From Pseudomonadales bacterium (lineage in GTDB: Bacteria; Pseudomonadota; Gammaproteobacteria; Pseudomonadales; Azotimanducaceae), in NCBI GenBank assembly GCA_016763855.1, contig JAESSY010000063.1:1-64000 (forward strand): a DNA stretch of 64,000 bases, given 5' to 3'. Below the pieces are notes generated by a model that was given only the letters and a program-made list of their open reading frames with translations, searched no databases and was not told the DNA's origin. The first letter of the stretch is position 1; each line of letters starts with the position of its first letter. The position numbers and the translations under genes are program-made. Below, one piece after another: positions 1 through 7,716 of the stretch.

Positions 1-106
1 AAAAACCCCTAAAAACAAGGACAAAATGACACTTTCCGTCAAACTTTGCATGTAACCTGTACTTTCTGTTTTGTAAATCTCAACCAAAAGTAGTACTTTC
101 CGGACA
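1..106. mobile_element. Possible end of an insertion sequence (IS21-like)
   Basis: Three copies of ACTTTC(C/T)G lie at 31-38, 61-68 and 95-102, about 30-34 bp apart. The last runs into CCGGACA, so the segment would end in CA at 106. IS21-family elements end in TG...CA and carry several short repeats inside each end, which fits this layout. No transposase is visible because the window starts here, and the exact boundary and target duplication cannot be seen. The repeats could instead belong to an upstream regulatory region. The 107-217 stretch that follows shows nothing recognisable. Confidence 0.3.
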
Positions 107-217
107 GGAACTAGCTAGTATAGTTGATAATAAAATGATAGGTAGTGTAGTGATATTTGATCAAAAAATAACCAGGTTAAGTCAGAAGCATCACAAAACG
201 AGGTGTTGTTTACACGA

Positions 218-574
218 CTAGGCTAGCATTTCCTGAACTTTCGCTTTCAGATCAGTAAAGTTGATGGGCTTGGTAATGGTCAATTCTGCACCTAATAATT
301 TGCTTGTTTCAAGGTAGAGGCTATTTCCCATTCCACTCATAGCAATTATTTTAATATTAGGGTGGGATTCACGAATTTGTTGCACAATTTCGATGCCCTC
401 TTTATTGGGCATGAGCATATCAGTAATGACGAGATCGGGATGATGAGATTCAACTAATGACTCTGCGATATTGCCATCAAGCGCGGTAAGGACCTCGATA
501 TCAGTATCATCAAAAAAATCTACAAACAGATCTAGAATTTGAGATTCGTCATCTATAACGAGTATTTTTTTCAC
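218..574 (-). CDS. Single-domain response regulator (CheY-like receiver)
   Basis: This 118-residue protein is a complete receiver domain with no output domain. The acidic pair D8/D9, the phospho-acceptor D52 (in LVITDMLMP), the switch residue S80 (AMSGM) and the conserved K102 (TKP) are all in their usual places, so it should be phosphorylatable. Such proteins relay phosphate or act by binding a partner. Translation starts at GTG with a weak ribosome site. No kinase lies next to it. The closest kinase in the window is the short histidine kinase at 30189, and nothing in the sequence links the two. Confidence 0.9.
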   Translation of the reverse strand: MKKILVIDDESQILDLFVDFFDDTDIEVLTALDGNIAESLVESHHPDLVITDMLMPNKEGIEIVQQIRESHPNIKIIAMSGMGNSLYLETSKLLGAELTITKPINFTDLKAKVQEMLA

Positions 575-640
575 TAATGGCTCTTAACAAAACAATTCCA
601 TTTATTATAGTCTTGATTTTCAGGAGTGCGTAATCCCGCT

Positions 641-1693
641 TTAAGGTCGCGCTTGCTCTGTGCAATTCTCTATAAATTTGGATATACGACGTAGTGCATC
701 ATTTGCTTCGGGTAATTCAGGCCCAAATGCTTGGAATATATGCACCATTTTAGGCCAAACTTGTAAAGTCAGGTCATTTCCCGCGGCGATTGCTTTATTC
801 GCATACCGTTGACTGTCATCAAACAGCATTTCGTCCTGACTAACTTGGATTAGGGTCTTTGGTAGCCCAGAGAGCCTGCCCAACAGCGGTGAGACCTCTG
901 GGTCATTTACGGGTCGACCTATGGGAAGTCGCATGATGAGTGCGATCAGAAATCGCGGCAAGAGGATGAGGCGACCCATAGAAGGGCCTAGAAAAGGATC
1001 GCTATGCTGATTTGTTTTCCAACTAGCGGCTCCCATCGTAGAGTCTGTCAGCGGTGCCATTGCGATGACACCGTCGACAGGTCGAAGGCTCTGGTCTCTA
1101 GCCCAAGCCACAACGGACAAGCTCAAATTACCGCCAGCAGAATCTCCGGCGACGAAAAAATATTCACAAACCTCTACTTTATCTGGACCATTTTCGATTA
1201 TCCATTTATAGGCTTTTCTGACATCCATATGGCAATCGATGGTTTTAAATTCCGGCTGCATCCGATAGTCGATGGCGAGTACTGAAATCCCAGCCAGTCT
1301 GGAAAGCTCTGATGTGATATACCGATGACTTTTTGGGCTGCCTATTCTGAAAGCCCCACCATGTATGTAGAGCAGTCGCTTTTTTGGATCTGCTCCTTCA
1401 GCGATGACCCATTCTGCAGGTAAACCGTCTATGTTAATGGGTGTAAACGTAACTGATTCTATTTTGCGTTTAAAGAATTCTTCCATGTGAATGCGCGCTT
1501 TTTTAACATCCAATGAACTATGTCGATGATATTGTTTGAGTAAATCAACGACATCGTTGTGTTGTGGGCTCACTTTATCTTCAGATATAACCAGTGAGGC
1601 CTGGGGTTTATCGTATTGGCTATGGTCTTCTGCGCGATATCGAATAACAAGTAAGGTGATTATTGAGAATAATATGAGACTGGCTAAAAGCAT
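641..1693 (-). CDS. Alpha/beta hydrolase, hormone-sensitive-lipase-type esterase, membrane anchored
   Basis: This 350-residue carboxylester hydrolase is of the HSL (bacterial type IV lipase) class. The oxyanion-hole motif HGGA is at residues 111-114. The nucleophile elbow GDSAGG at 183-188 places the catalytic serine at 185. The likely acid is D287 (SQDEM) and the base H318 (KMVHIF). The first 17 residues form a hydrophobic helix, probably a membrane anchor or uncleaved signal. The substrate is probably an acyl ester and cannot be narrowed further. The gene lies 66 bp upstream of the receiver gene on the same strand, so the two may be cotranscribed. Confidence 0.9.
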   Translation of the reverse strand: MLLASLILFSIITLLVIRYRAEDHSQYDKPQASLVISEDKVSPQHNDVVDLLKQYHRHSSLDVKKARIHMEEFFKRKIESVTFTPINIDGLPAEWVIAEGADPKKRLLYIHGGAFRIGSPKSHRYITSELSRLAGISVLAIDYRMQPEFKTIDCHMDVRKAYKWIIENGPDKVEVCEYFFVAGDSAGGNLSLSVVAWARDQSLRPVDGVIAMAPLTDSTMGAASWKTNQHSDPFLGPSMGRLILLPRFLIALIMRLPIGRPVNDPEVSPLLGRLSGLPKTLIQVSQDEMLFDDSQRYANKAIAAGNDLTLQVWPKMVHIFQAFGPELPEANDALRRISKFIENCTEQARP

Positions 1694-1832
1694 TTGGCAA
1701 AAACATCTGAAATCAGTAATGAAAGAAGATACAGGTTCAATTTATGACCTGCAAGATTTCTTAGCTTTTGCTTAAGCTGTGGGTAGATCATAATAGTTTC
1801 TAGGAATTATGATGATTACCTCTGGTTGGGTG

Positions 1833-1861
1833 TTGAATTAACACCTGACTTTAGATAGTAT
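1833..1861 (+). promoter_or_regulatory. Promoter of tRNA-Ala
   Basis: A -35-like TTGAAT (1833-1838) and a -10-like TAGTAT (1856-1861) are separated by 17 bp. They are followed by a G/C-rich discriminator, and the tRNA begins 16 bp after the -10. Spacing and position fit a sigma-70 stable-RNA promoter. Confidence 0.6.
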
Positions 1862-1877
1862 GCTCGACCTCGTAAAA

Positions 1878-1953
1878 GGGGCTATAGCTCAGCTGGGAGA
1901 GCGCTACACTGGCAGTGTAGAGGTCGACGGTTCGATCCCGTCTAGCTCCACCA
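1878..1953 (+). tRNA. tRNA-Ala (anticodon GGC)
   Basis: A full 76-nt cloverleaf can be folded. The acceptor stem GGGGCTA pairs with TAGCTCC, the D arm is GCTC...GAGC, the anticodon stem CTACA/TGTAG holds loop CTGGCAG (anticodon GGC), the T arm contains GGTTCGATCC, and CCA is encoded. The acceptor pair G3:U70, the main alanine identity element, is present. The gene stays intact although an island is integrated into its 3' end, because the element restores the 3' sequence. Confidence 0.97.
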
Positions 1954-1954
1954 A
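1940..1954 (+). repeat. attL core, direct repeat in tRNA 3' end
   Basis: GTCTAGCTCCACCAA covers the 3' acceptor strand, the CCA and one base beyond. The identical sequence ends the island at 14665-14679. This is the usual crossover region for P4-type integrases. Confidence 0.88.
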
Positions 1955-2080
1955 TTCCTAGTATTTTGTCATTTCATGTCATCCGATCTATCCACTCGAT
2001 ACCGTTATTAACAAAGGCCTTAAGGTGGAACTATCCTCTTATGTTGTCCTATGTACTATGTCTATGTGCGGTGATAAACT

Positions 2081-2130
2081 GGGGGCATATGATGGGGCAT
2101 AACCGAATAGTGAATTTCTGATGCCCCCAT
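2081..2130. promoter_or_regulatory. Left integrase arm-type sites (GGGGGCAT motifs)
   Basis: GGGGGCAT at 2081-2088 is followed, 12 bp later, by TGGGGCAT (2093-2100). An inverted copy, ATGCCCCCAT, lies at 2121-2130, immediately upstream of the integrase start. The same motif pair with the same 12-bp period occurs at the right end (14583-14602). Their place next to both att cores suggests arm-binding sites for the integrase or its directionality factor. The inverted copy may also let the protein repress its own gene. Confidence 0.6.
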
Positions 2131-2144
2131 CCAGGGGAAGCTCG

Positions 2145-3326
2145 ATGTCAATGACAGATTCTAAGGCTAAACATGCCGAACCCAAAGATAAAATCTATAG
2201 ATTAGCTGCTGGTCGAGGTATGTATCTTGAAGTGAACCCGAAAGGGGGTAAGTACTGGCGTTTTAAATATCGCTTTGATGGTAAAGAAAAGAGATTGGCG
2301 CTTGGCGTATACCCCGATGTAACTTACAAGAAAGCGGGACTCAAGTTGGATAAGGCAAGAGCTTTACTAGCGGATGGAATTGACCCTAGTGAAGTGAAGA
2401 GAGCTCGCAAGGTTGCTGGTATTGACTTGGCAGCAAATAGCTTTGAGCTTGTTGCCCGTGAATGGCTAATTAAAGCAAAAGCCAATTGGTCGCCAAACTA
2501 CTACCTCAAAGTTGAAAGGGCAATCGAGAAGAATCTGTTTCCATCTTTAGGAAACCGAGCCATATCAAATATTTCATCATTAGACCTTCTATCCACCTTA
2601 CGTAAGGTTGAGTCTCGTGGAGCGATTGAATCAGCGCATCGTTTAAAGCAGCTAGCGGGAAGCATCTTTCGATATGGTGTTGTGACCGGGCGAGTAGAGC
2701 GGGATCCTTCGGTTGACTTAAAAGGTGCTCTGGCAAAACCTCAAGAGACACACTTGGCTTCCATTACTGATCCGAAAGAAGTGGGAATGTTGCTGCGTGT
2801 TCTTGATGGTTACCAGGGAACACCTACGGTTAGGGTTGCCCTGCAATTAGCACCGATGCTTTTTGTTCGACCTGGAGAACTTAGACAGGCTGAGTGGAAG
2901 GAGATTAACTTGGACAAGGGTGAATGGCATATTCCTGCTGAGAAAATGAAAATGAGTGCCCCCCACATAGTACCGCTGTGTACTCAAGCAGTGGCGATAC
3001 TTAAAGAGCACCAACTGCTCACAGGGCGTGGCCAGTACGTATTTCCTAGTGCTAGAAGTGGGAAGCGTCCAATGAGTGATAATGCGGTCCTAGCAGCCTT
3101 CAGGCGCATGGGGATCGAGAAGTCTGAAATGAGCGGCCATGGGTTCAGAGCGATGGCTAGAACGATTCTTGATGAAGTCTTAGAATTTAGAGTTGATTGG
3201 ATTGAGCATCAGCTTGCACATACCGTGAAAGATCCCAATGGGCGAGCTTATAACCGGACAACTTTTTTGCCTGAACGAAAAGAAATGATGCAACGTTGGG
3301 CAGACTATCTAGATGGATTGAGATAA
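2145..3326 (+). CDS. Tyrosine recombinase / island integrase (P4-like, DUF4102 arm domain)
   Basis: The protein catalyses site-specific recombination between the tRNA-Ala att sites. The N-terminal 90 residues form the arm-binding DUF4102-type domain (GGKYWRFKYRFDGKEKRLALG). A SAM-like core-binding domain and the catalytic domain follow. The catalytic residues visible are R in LFVRPGELRQ, the HGFR box (HxxR) in GHGFRAMART, H in HQLAH, and the nucleophile Y in GRAYNR. The start at 2145 is chosen because AGGGGAAG lies five bases upstream; the in-frame ATG at 2121 sits inside a GGGGGCAT site and has no ribosome site. This gives 393 residues, normal for the family. Confidence 0.95.
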   Translation: MSMTDSKAKHAEPKDKIYRLAAGRGMYLEVNPKGGKYWRFKYRFDGKEKRLALGVYPDVTYKKAGLKLDKARALLADGIDPSEVKRARKVAGIDLAANSFELVAREWLIKAKANWSPNYYLKVERAIEKNLFPSLGNRAISNISSLDLLSTLRKVESRGAIESAHRLKQLAGSIFRYGVVTGRVERDPSVDLKGALAKPQETHLASITDPKEVGMLLRVLDGYQGTPTVRVALQLAPMLFVRPGELRQAEWKEINLDKGEWHIPAEKMKMSAPHIVPLCTQAVAILKEHQLLTGRGQYVFPSARSGKRPMSDNAVLAAFRRMGIEKSEMSGHGFRAMARTILDEVLEFRVDWIEHQLAHTVKDPNGRAYNRTTFLPERKEMMQRWADYLDGLR

Positions 3327-3374
3327 AGAAACCGTAACTAAACAAGACAGAATTGCGATCAGGGAGTAAGAGCT

Positions 3375-4208
3375 ATGCCACCAAATAACACCTCATTTGT
3401 CTCCTTGGGAAAACTTGCCGCCTGCCTAGATACTAACGTTGATGAATTATTGTTTGATGCAAGAATGGGTAATTTGAAACTGTGCGCTGAAACATCATAT
3501 ACAAATGCTCGACCTAGCGACACTTTAAAAATGATTCGCAAAGAGATGGGAAGCTACGAAGGAAACCCGCCTGTGCCCGAGTGGATACCAGGACATTATT
3601 TTATCTGGTTGCAAGCATCACAGGTTACAGAAATAGTCGTTAAAGGAAGTATAGAAATTAAGGGAGCCCACTATCCATATCATACTGGTGGATCTGCTCG
3701 TCACGGTAGAGTTGCTTACAGAGAAGAAACTATAACCTTTCAAGAGCTGTGTACCCTCAAAAAGGAAAGTCTTTTAGTGCTAGATGGTGAGGCCGCTCAT
3801 TATTATGCAAAAATGAAAGGACTTTCGCCCATTCTAACTAATACAAGTGATAACAGAATGCTCCGCCTAAACCGCAATGGGAAGCTTGAGGGTGGCGTAT
3901 ACAAGTCCTATTCACTTCATGAAGTTTTCAGAAAAGAAGTTTTAATGCTGGAATCATCTTCAGATACTCAAGATATATGGCAAAAACGTGAAGACAAATA
4001 CGGGCATTGGTTAGAAGAGTATGGTCATAAATATGGTGAGTTTGAAGAGGGGAAATGGCGAATTACAAAATTAAAACGTCCAGGGATTTGGGCTAAGCTA
4101 TATGAATTTTGCCCTGTTTTGTTTCCAGAGAATTCTGGTTCAGTAGATAAATTTTTTACTAAGCAAAATTTAGCATCAATTGATCTAGGAAGAAGTAAGA
4201 AGCGATAA
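3375..4208 (+). CDS. Island hypothetical protein with HTH-like N terminus
   Basis: A 277-residue protein with a clear ribosome site (AGGGAG) and a start 48 bp after the integrase stop. Residues about 7-38 (SLGKLAACLDTNVDEL..) resemble the helix-turn-helix of small excisionase/MerR-type DNA-binding domains. The remaining 230 residues are mixed alpha/beta, rich in charged and aromatic residues, with no catalytic signature I recognise. Proteins in this slot of tRNA-targeted islands are often accessory regulators. Its position beside the integrase suggests a role in control of integration or excision, but this is inference. Confidence 0.7.
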   Translation: MPPNNTSFVSLGKLAACLDTNVDELLFDARMGNLKLCAETSYTNARPSDTLKMIRKEMGSYEGNPPVPEWIPGHYFIWLQASQVTEIVVKGSIEIKGAHYPYHTGGSARHGRVAYREETITFQELCTLKKESLLVLDGEAAHYYAKMKGLSPILTNTSDNRMLRLNRNGKLEGGVYKSYSLHEVFRKEVLMLESSSDTQDIWQKREDKYGHWLEEYGHKYGEFEEGKWRITKLKRPGIWAKLYEFCPVLFPENSGSVDKFFTKQNLASIDLGRSKKR

Positions 4209-4352
4209 ACACAACCTAAAAGAAATAGAATGCCTTCTTGCAAATGGTATATGCAAACTCCTGCCAAACTAATTCCCTGTAAGCTTTATATAGATTGATT
4301 TGAGCAATCTACTGGAAAATAAAATACAAACTATTTGATTTAGGTTGTGTTT
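4207..4352. repeat. 22-bp inverted repeat flanking the alpA upstream region
   Basis: The sequence at 4207-4228 (beginning AAACACAACCTAAA) is the reverse complement of 4331-4352 (ending TTTAGGTTGTGTTT), with 20 of 22 positions matching and 14 contiguous. The arms enclose 102 bp between the previous gene's stop and the alpA start. There is no target duplication, so a miniature transposon is unlikely. A paired operator for DNA looping or a long RNA stem-loop are possible roles. Confidence 0.6.
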
Positions 4353-4419
4353 CTTGCCTTTTTAATCAGAAAAAGGCCAGTTAGGATCTCCTTGTACTTA
4401 ATCATATAAGGAAGCACGA

Positions 4420-4641
4420 ATGACATCGTTAGTAGACGATCATTTATATAGACAGAAGCAAATTCTTGGCGATCCCAAGGCCAATCCACCAATTGATCCT
4501 ATTATCCCTGTCAGCCCTTCAACATGGTGGCTTGGGATAAAAAAGGGTATTTATCCAGCCGGCATAAAACTATCCACAAAGGTCACTGCTTGGAAAGGCA
4601 AGGATCTGAGAAGGATAGTCGAAGGCGAGGGTGTTGGCTGA
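4420..4641 (+). CDS. AlpA-family transcriptional regulator
   Basis: A 73-residue protein that matches the AlpA/excisionase-like winged HTH pattern: a recognition helix (PVSPSTWWLGIKKGIYP), then the basic wing (AGIKLSTKVTAWKGKDL) that ends these proteins. AlpA of prophage CP4-57 activates excision, and in phage satellites AlpA homologues act as the master activator. It begins 68 bp after a long inverted repeat and is followed after 8 bp by the replication-like gene, which suggests an operon. Confidence 0.8.
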   Translation: MTSLVDDHLYRQKQILGDPKANPPIDPIIPVSPSTWWLGIKKGIYPAGIKLSTKVTAWKGKDLRRIVEGEGVG

Positions 4642-4649
4642 GATAGCTA

Positions 4650-5036
4650 ATGTCTAAGCGGGCGCAAAGCAAAAACAAAAGCATTACATACAAGGGCTTT
4701 AAACATACCCCTCATGTTGTTTGGTCGCATTCAGATTACAGCACACTCAGCTGTAGAGCTTTGAAGCTGTTAGACGACTTGCATGGCCAATATAACGGCA
4801 AGAATAATGGTGACTTGTGTTGCGCTATGTCAATAATGAAGCATCGAGGATGGAACTCTAACGATCAATTAACCAAATCCAAAGCTGAACTTATTGATAA
4901 AAAGCTGATAATTCAAACCAAACAGGGTGGTAGAAATTATGGGCCCAGTTTGTATGCAATTACCTGGCAACCTATCAACGAGTGTGAAGGCAAGCTTGAC
5001 ATACAAAGCACTACAAGGGCACCAAGGAAATGGTAA
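4650..5036 (+). CDS. Winged-helix replication-initiator-like protein
   Basis: A 128-residue protein whose core (LSCRALKLLDDLHGQYNGKNNGDLCCAM, then a stretch ending in a Gly-Arg-Asn turn near residue 94) looks like an N-terminal winged-helix domain of RepA-type or primosomal initiators. It is common after alpA in proteobacterial islands. The basic N terminus and tyrosine/tryptophan-rich C terminus are typical. Five iteron-like repeats begin 18 bp after its stop, which suggests it binds them. There is no helicase or primase domain, so if it initiates replication it must recruit host factors. A pure regulator is the alternative. Confidence 0.7.
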   Translation: MSKRAQSKNKSITYKGFKHTPHVVWSHSDYSTLSCRALKLLDDLHGQYNGKNNGDLCCAMSIMKHRGWNSNDQLTKSKAELIDKKLIIQTKQGGRNYGPSLYAITWQPINECEGKLDIQSTTRAPRKW

Positions 5037-5054
5037 AAACAAATTCAATTCACT

Positions 5055-5200
5055 GCACCGCCCCACGGTACTGGCAGCACCGCCCTACGGTACGAGATTC
5101 AAGAAAAAGGGGAATTACTGCACCGCCCCACGGTTCAGACAGCACCGCCCTACGGTACAGAAATGGCCTGTTTCTTCAAATCGCTGCACCGCCCCACGGT
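5055..5200 (+). repeat. Five phased iteron-like repeats (candidate origin)
   Basis: GCACCGCCC(C/T)ACGGT occurs five times in direct orientation: 5055-5069, 5077-5091, 5120-5134, 5142-5156 and 5186-5200. Start-to-start distances are 22, 43, 22 and 44 bp, i.e. two or four helical turns, so all copies face the same side of the helix. The variable base alternates C, T, C, T, C. Each unit holds a short inverted repeat, ACCG-N5-CGGT. The distances are not multiples of three, so this is not a repeat in a protein. Such arrays are typical of initiator binding sites. Confidence 0.75.
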
Positions 5201-5237
5201 GACCTTTATAACTTTACCAAGGGTATAGGTAATTTAA

Positions 5238-5432
5238 ATGATAACTAACCAATCCAGTCTGATAAGAAATACTAAGCCAATAATAAAAACCTACAGAATT
5301 AATACTGGCAAATCTTCCCTGTTAGTTATCCAGATACAGGGACAGGATCTTCAAAAAGAATTACTTCGGTTTGGTGAGAGCCATGCCTATTTGATCAACC
5401 CACTTAAGCGAGGAACGACACTTCAATATTGA
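5238..5432 (+). CDS. Small hypothetical protein
   Basis: A 64-residue open frame between the iterons and the coiled-coil gene, with only a weak purine-rich stretch before the ATG. The sequence is basic and contains no motif I recognise. It may be a real small island gene or a chance frame across an origin region. Confidence 0.35.
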   Translation: MITNQSSLIRNTKPIIKTYRINTGKSSLLVIQIQGQDLQKELLRFGESHAYLINPLKRGTTLQY

Positions 5433-5490
5433 TAGCAAAAATACTGAGTTTGTAAAAGACTCATTCACTTAGACAAAAAAGGAAACCGAA

Positions 5491-5898
5491 ATGAATAATT
5501 ACAATGTAGACAAGTTCATCAGGATCAGAGGCCGAGCTCAGAGGTTATCTAATGACAGTCGTCTTGCTTATGAGGATGTACAAGAACACCAAGAGACTAA
5601 ACATGCCTGTGAGGTTCGCTTAAGAGAGATTGAGAAAGCCCACTATCCTAATCGAGATAGTTATGAAGACTCTCTCAATCGCACTAAGAAAGATCTTGAG
5701 CAGATTAATGAATTGCTTGGTTTAGCACGTGCTGAGTACGAAGTCGTACAGGTTGAATCAAACAGGATGAATACCTTGGTCACTCAGTTAGAAAAGAGCA
5801 TTAGAGACTGGGGCCATGAGCTACCGGCCAATAGCAGGGTAAACAGCTTTGGTGGTAGACGTGTATCACAGAATGTAACGGCAGGAGAAATTCAATGA
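5491..5898 (+). CDS. Coiled-coil hypothetical protein
   Basis: A 135-residue protein with a good ribosome site (AAAGGAAA). Residues about 25-110 are highly charged heptad-like helix (for example LNRTKKDLEQINELLG), predicting a long coiled coil. Its stop overlaps the next start by four bases (ATGA), so the two are translationally coupled and may form a complex. I do not recognise the family. Similar pairs of small helical proteins sit in the middle of phage-like islands, often as packaging or structural accessory proteins. Confidence 0.6.
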   Translation: MNNYNVDKFIRIRGRAQRLSNDSRLAYEDVQEHQETKHACEVRLREIEKAHYPNRDSYEDSLNRTKKDLEQINELLGLARAEYEVVQVESNRMNTLVTQLEKSIRDWGHELPANSRVNSFGGRRVSQNVTAGEIQ

Positions 5899-6461
5899 GC
5901 ATATTCTTTAAGACAGCCACCGAGAAACTAAAGATTTCATTCGACAAACTACAGGCTGACATTGTTGGTATACAGTCTGATATCAAAACGTTGGAAGCCA
6001 GGCCAATGGATGCGGACGCGGCCGAGAAGAGCTTTAGATCTTATGTCGACATGGTGAAGATGGATGAGAGCAGGCTCGCTAAGTTTGCTAGTGGTATCGC
6101 TCATGGCAATGTAATCAATGAATGGAGTAATCCTTTTGTCTCTGAATGCTTTGATCAGCTTGAAGGATTGGATCCAGTGAGTAGTCAATATATTAGGGCA
6201 GACTTAGCCCCTGTAATACTTGCCCTGTTCCCTGATGTTGTTACCAAGCGAATGGTGCCACTGATACGTGCCTACTGTGATGATAACGATGGCATCACGA
6301 CGCAAGAGAAGGAGAAACAGCTCAAAGCCCTCACAACGCGCCTAACGAAGCTAGAGGGGGAGGAAGAAGATTGTGTTGCTGAAGCAGAAGAGAGTGAATT
6401 CTGGGGATTGGTAAGGCGACAAGATATTGACCCAGCAATTGTTCTTAACTACCAAGGTTAG
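5895..6461 (+). CDS. Hypothetical helical protein, coupled to the coiled-coil gene
   Basis: A 188-residue, mostly helical acidic protein, with ribosome site GGAGAAATTCA before the ATG. It begins inside the stop of the upstream gene. N-terminal residues 10-40 and C-terminal residues 130-170 are heptad-like. A perfect hairpin lies 11 bp after its stop, which probably ends this transcript or stabilises its 3' end. I do not recognise a family. Confidence 0.6.
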   Translation: MSIFFKTATEKLKISFDKLQADIVGIQSDIKTLEARPMDADAAEKSFRSYVDMVKMDESRLAKFASGIAHGNVINEWSNPFVSECFDQLEGLDPVSSQYIRADLAPVILALFPDVVTKRMVPLIRAYCDDNDGITTQEKEKQLKALTTRLTKLEGEEEDCVAEAEESEFWGLVRRQDIDPAIVLNYQG

Positions 6462-6936
6462 CTGAGAAGGCATTGAGTCTTGACCGGCATATCAAGACTC
6501 AATAAACCAGGTGTTGTTGGGTTGTCCTGCCCTATTGCAATACGAAGTGGTTCTGGTTAGTCGAATTGATTCCTCTCGATATTCTACACCACAATTATTT
6601 AAATATGGCTATCACAGAGGCATTCTGAGGGGCTACAGGGAGAACAGATACAACTGATGGATAGTATTAGATTAAAGTTAAAAGCAGCCCTAAAAGGCTC
6701 AGGCAGGCTCAGCACTTCAATTATGGGGGGACCCTGAGAAAATATGAGCTCTCCACGGGCAGGCGGTGCTCTCGGAGTCCGCATCATTTCGTATTTTTTT
6801 AGTGTTCAACAGCAGCGGACAATTGAAATGATGTAAGGGCTTGTTATGTATGAAGTATTTCTACTGCATGAATGTATTATCTACGAATGGCATGTTTGAT
6901 TAAATCAACACCAAATTACCCTAAAGGACTAAAGAA
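6462..6936. other. 475-bp gene-poor stretch with a perfect 12-bp hairpin
   Basis: Positions 6472-6483 (ATTGAGTCTTGA) are the exact reverse complement of 6492-6503, with an 8-base loop. There is no T-run after it, so it is not a standard intrinsic terminator. The rest holds only very short open frames without ribosome sites and reads as the leader region of the Nu1-like gene. Confidence 0.6.
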
Positions 6937-7440
6937 ATGAAAAATCAAGATGACAAATTGACTCATCGACTTAAAAATATCACTCAAATAGCGCTGATCC
7001 TCTCGATACACAGAGATACCGTTAGGCGACATATCCAAGTCAATCGGGTGCAACCGGCCTCAATAGCATCAGGAAAGCCATTATATGATTTTGCAGAAGT
7101 CGCCAAAGCCATCTACAGCCCCTCTGAGTCGGAACAAAAAGAAGCCAATGAGGTTGCAGGCATGTCTCCTGATGAGGCAATCAAACACTACAATGCTGAA
7201 CTGGCACAACTGAAGTTTAAAAATAATGCTAATCAACATTGCCATGTTGACGAGGTAAGAACGGCTTGGAATGAAATCAGGTCATCCCTGATCGGAGTGA
7301 TAGAATCCTTTCCTGAGACTGTTGAAGTGAAAGACAATGAGTCTAGGTTAATGCTGACACATATTACCGTGTTATGTGAATCATTGATGGCCCAACTTTC
7401 TGAGGCTTCGGGAGTCCCTGCAAATGCTGAGGGAAGTTAG
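6937..7440 (+). CDS. Nu1 / terminase-small-subunit-like DNA-binding protein
   Basis: A 167-residue protein with an N-terminal helix-turn-helix (NITQIALILSIHRDTVRRHI) followed by a proline-containing linker and a long C-terminal helical region. This resembles the Nu1/DUF1441 class of phage DNA-packaging recognition subunits. Ribosome site AAAGGA is present. No large terminase subunit or other virion gene follows, so if the assignment holds the island could use it to redirect a helper phage's packaging, as PICI satellites do. A plain HTH regulator is the alternative. Confidence 0.6.
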   Translation: MKNQDDKLTHRLKNITQIALILSIHRDTVRRHIQVNRVQPASIASGKPLYDFAEVAKAIYSPSESEQKEANEVAGMSPDEAIKHYNAELAQLKFKNNANQHCHVDEVRTAWNEIRSSLIGVIESFPETVEVKDNESRLMLTHITVLCESLMAQLSEASGVPANAEGS

Positions 7441-7716
7441 TTCAGTATTTCATTTCTATCATTGCGGCCAATATCAATATTTCTCACTTAACTCTCAGGC
7501 TCGAATTTACTGGCTAGATTTTGACCGCATTGCTAAGGGCGATCAAATTGGATTAATCTCTACCCATCGTTTAAATTGCATGTTCTGCTAAATGTGGAAG
7601 TTTTGATTTAGTGTGAATTTTACCGAAACTGGAAATATGGTAATCGAGAGCCGCTGCAGAAGGATACTGGGCTAAACATTCGCAACAATACTTTTTTGTG
7701 TATGCAGGTTATTAAA

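Noticed and set aside
4207-4352. Miniature transposon (MITE)
   Set aside because: The inverted repeats have no flanking target duplication and no known terminal sequence.
5055-5200. CRISPR array
   Set aside because: Units are 15 bp with 7 to 29 bp between them and no cas genes; phased iterons fit better.
5030-5248. Open frames across the iterons (TAPPHG/HRPTV-like repeats)
   Set aside because: Repeat spacings of 22, 43, 22 and 44 bp put the copies in different frames, so the repeat is at DNA level. No ribosome site.
6599-6787. Minus-strand frame and two tiny plus-strand frames in the 6462-6936 gap
   Set aside because: No ribosome sites, no motifs and lengths below 63 codons.
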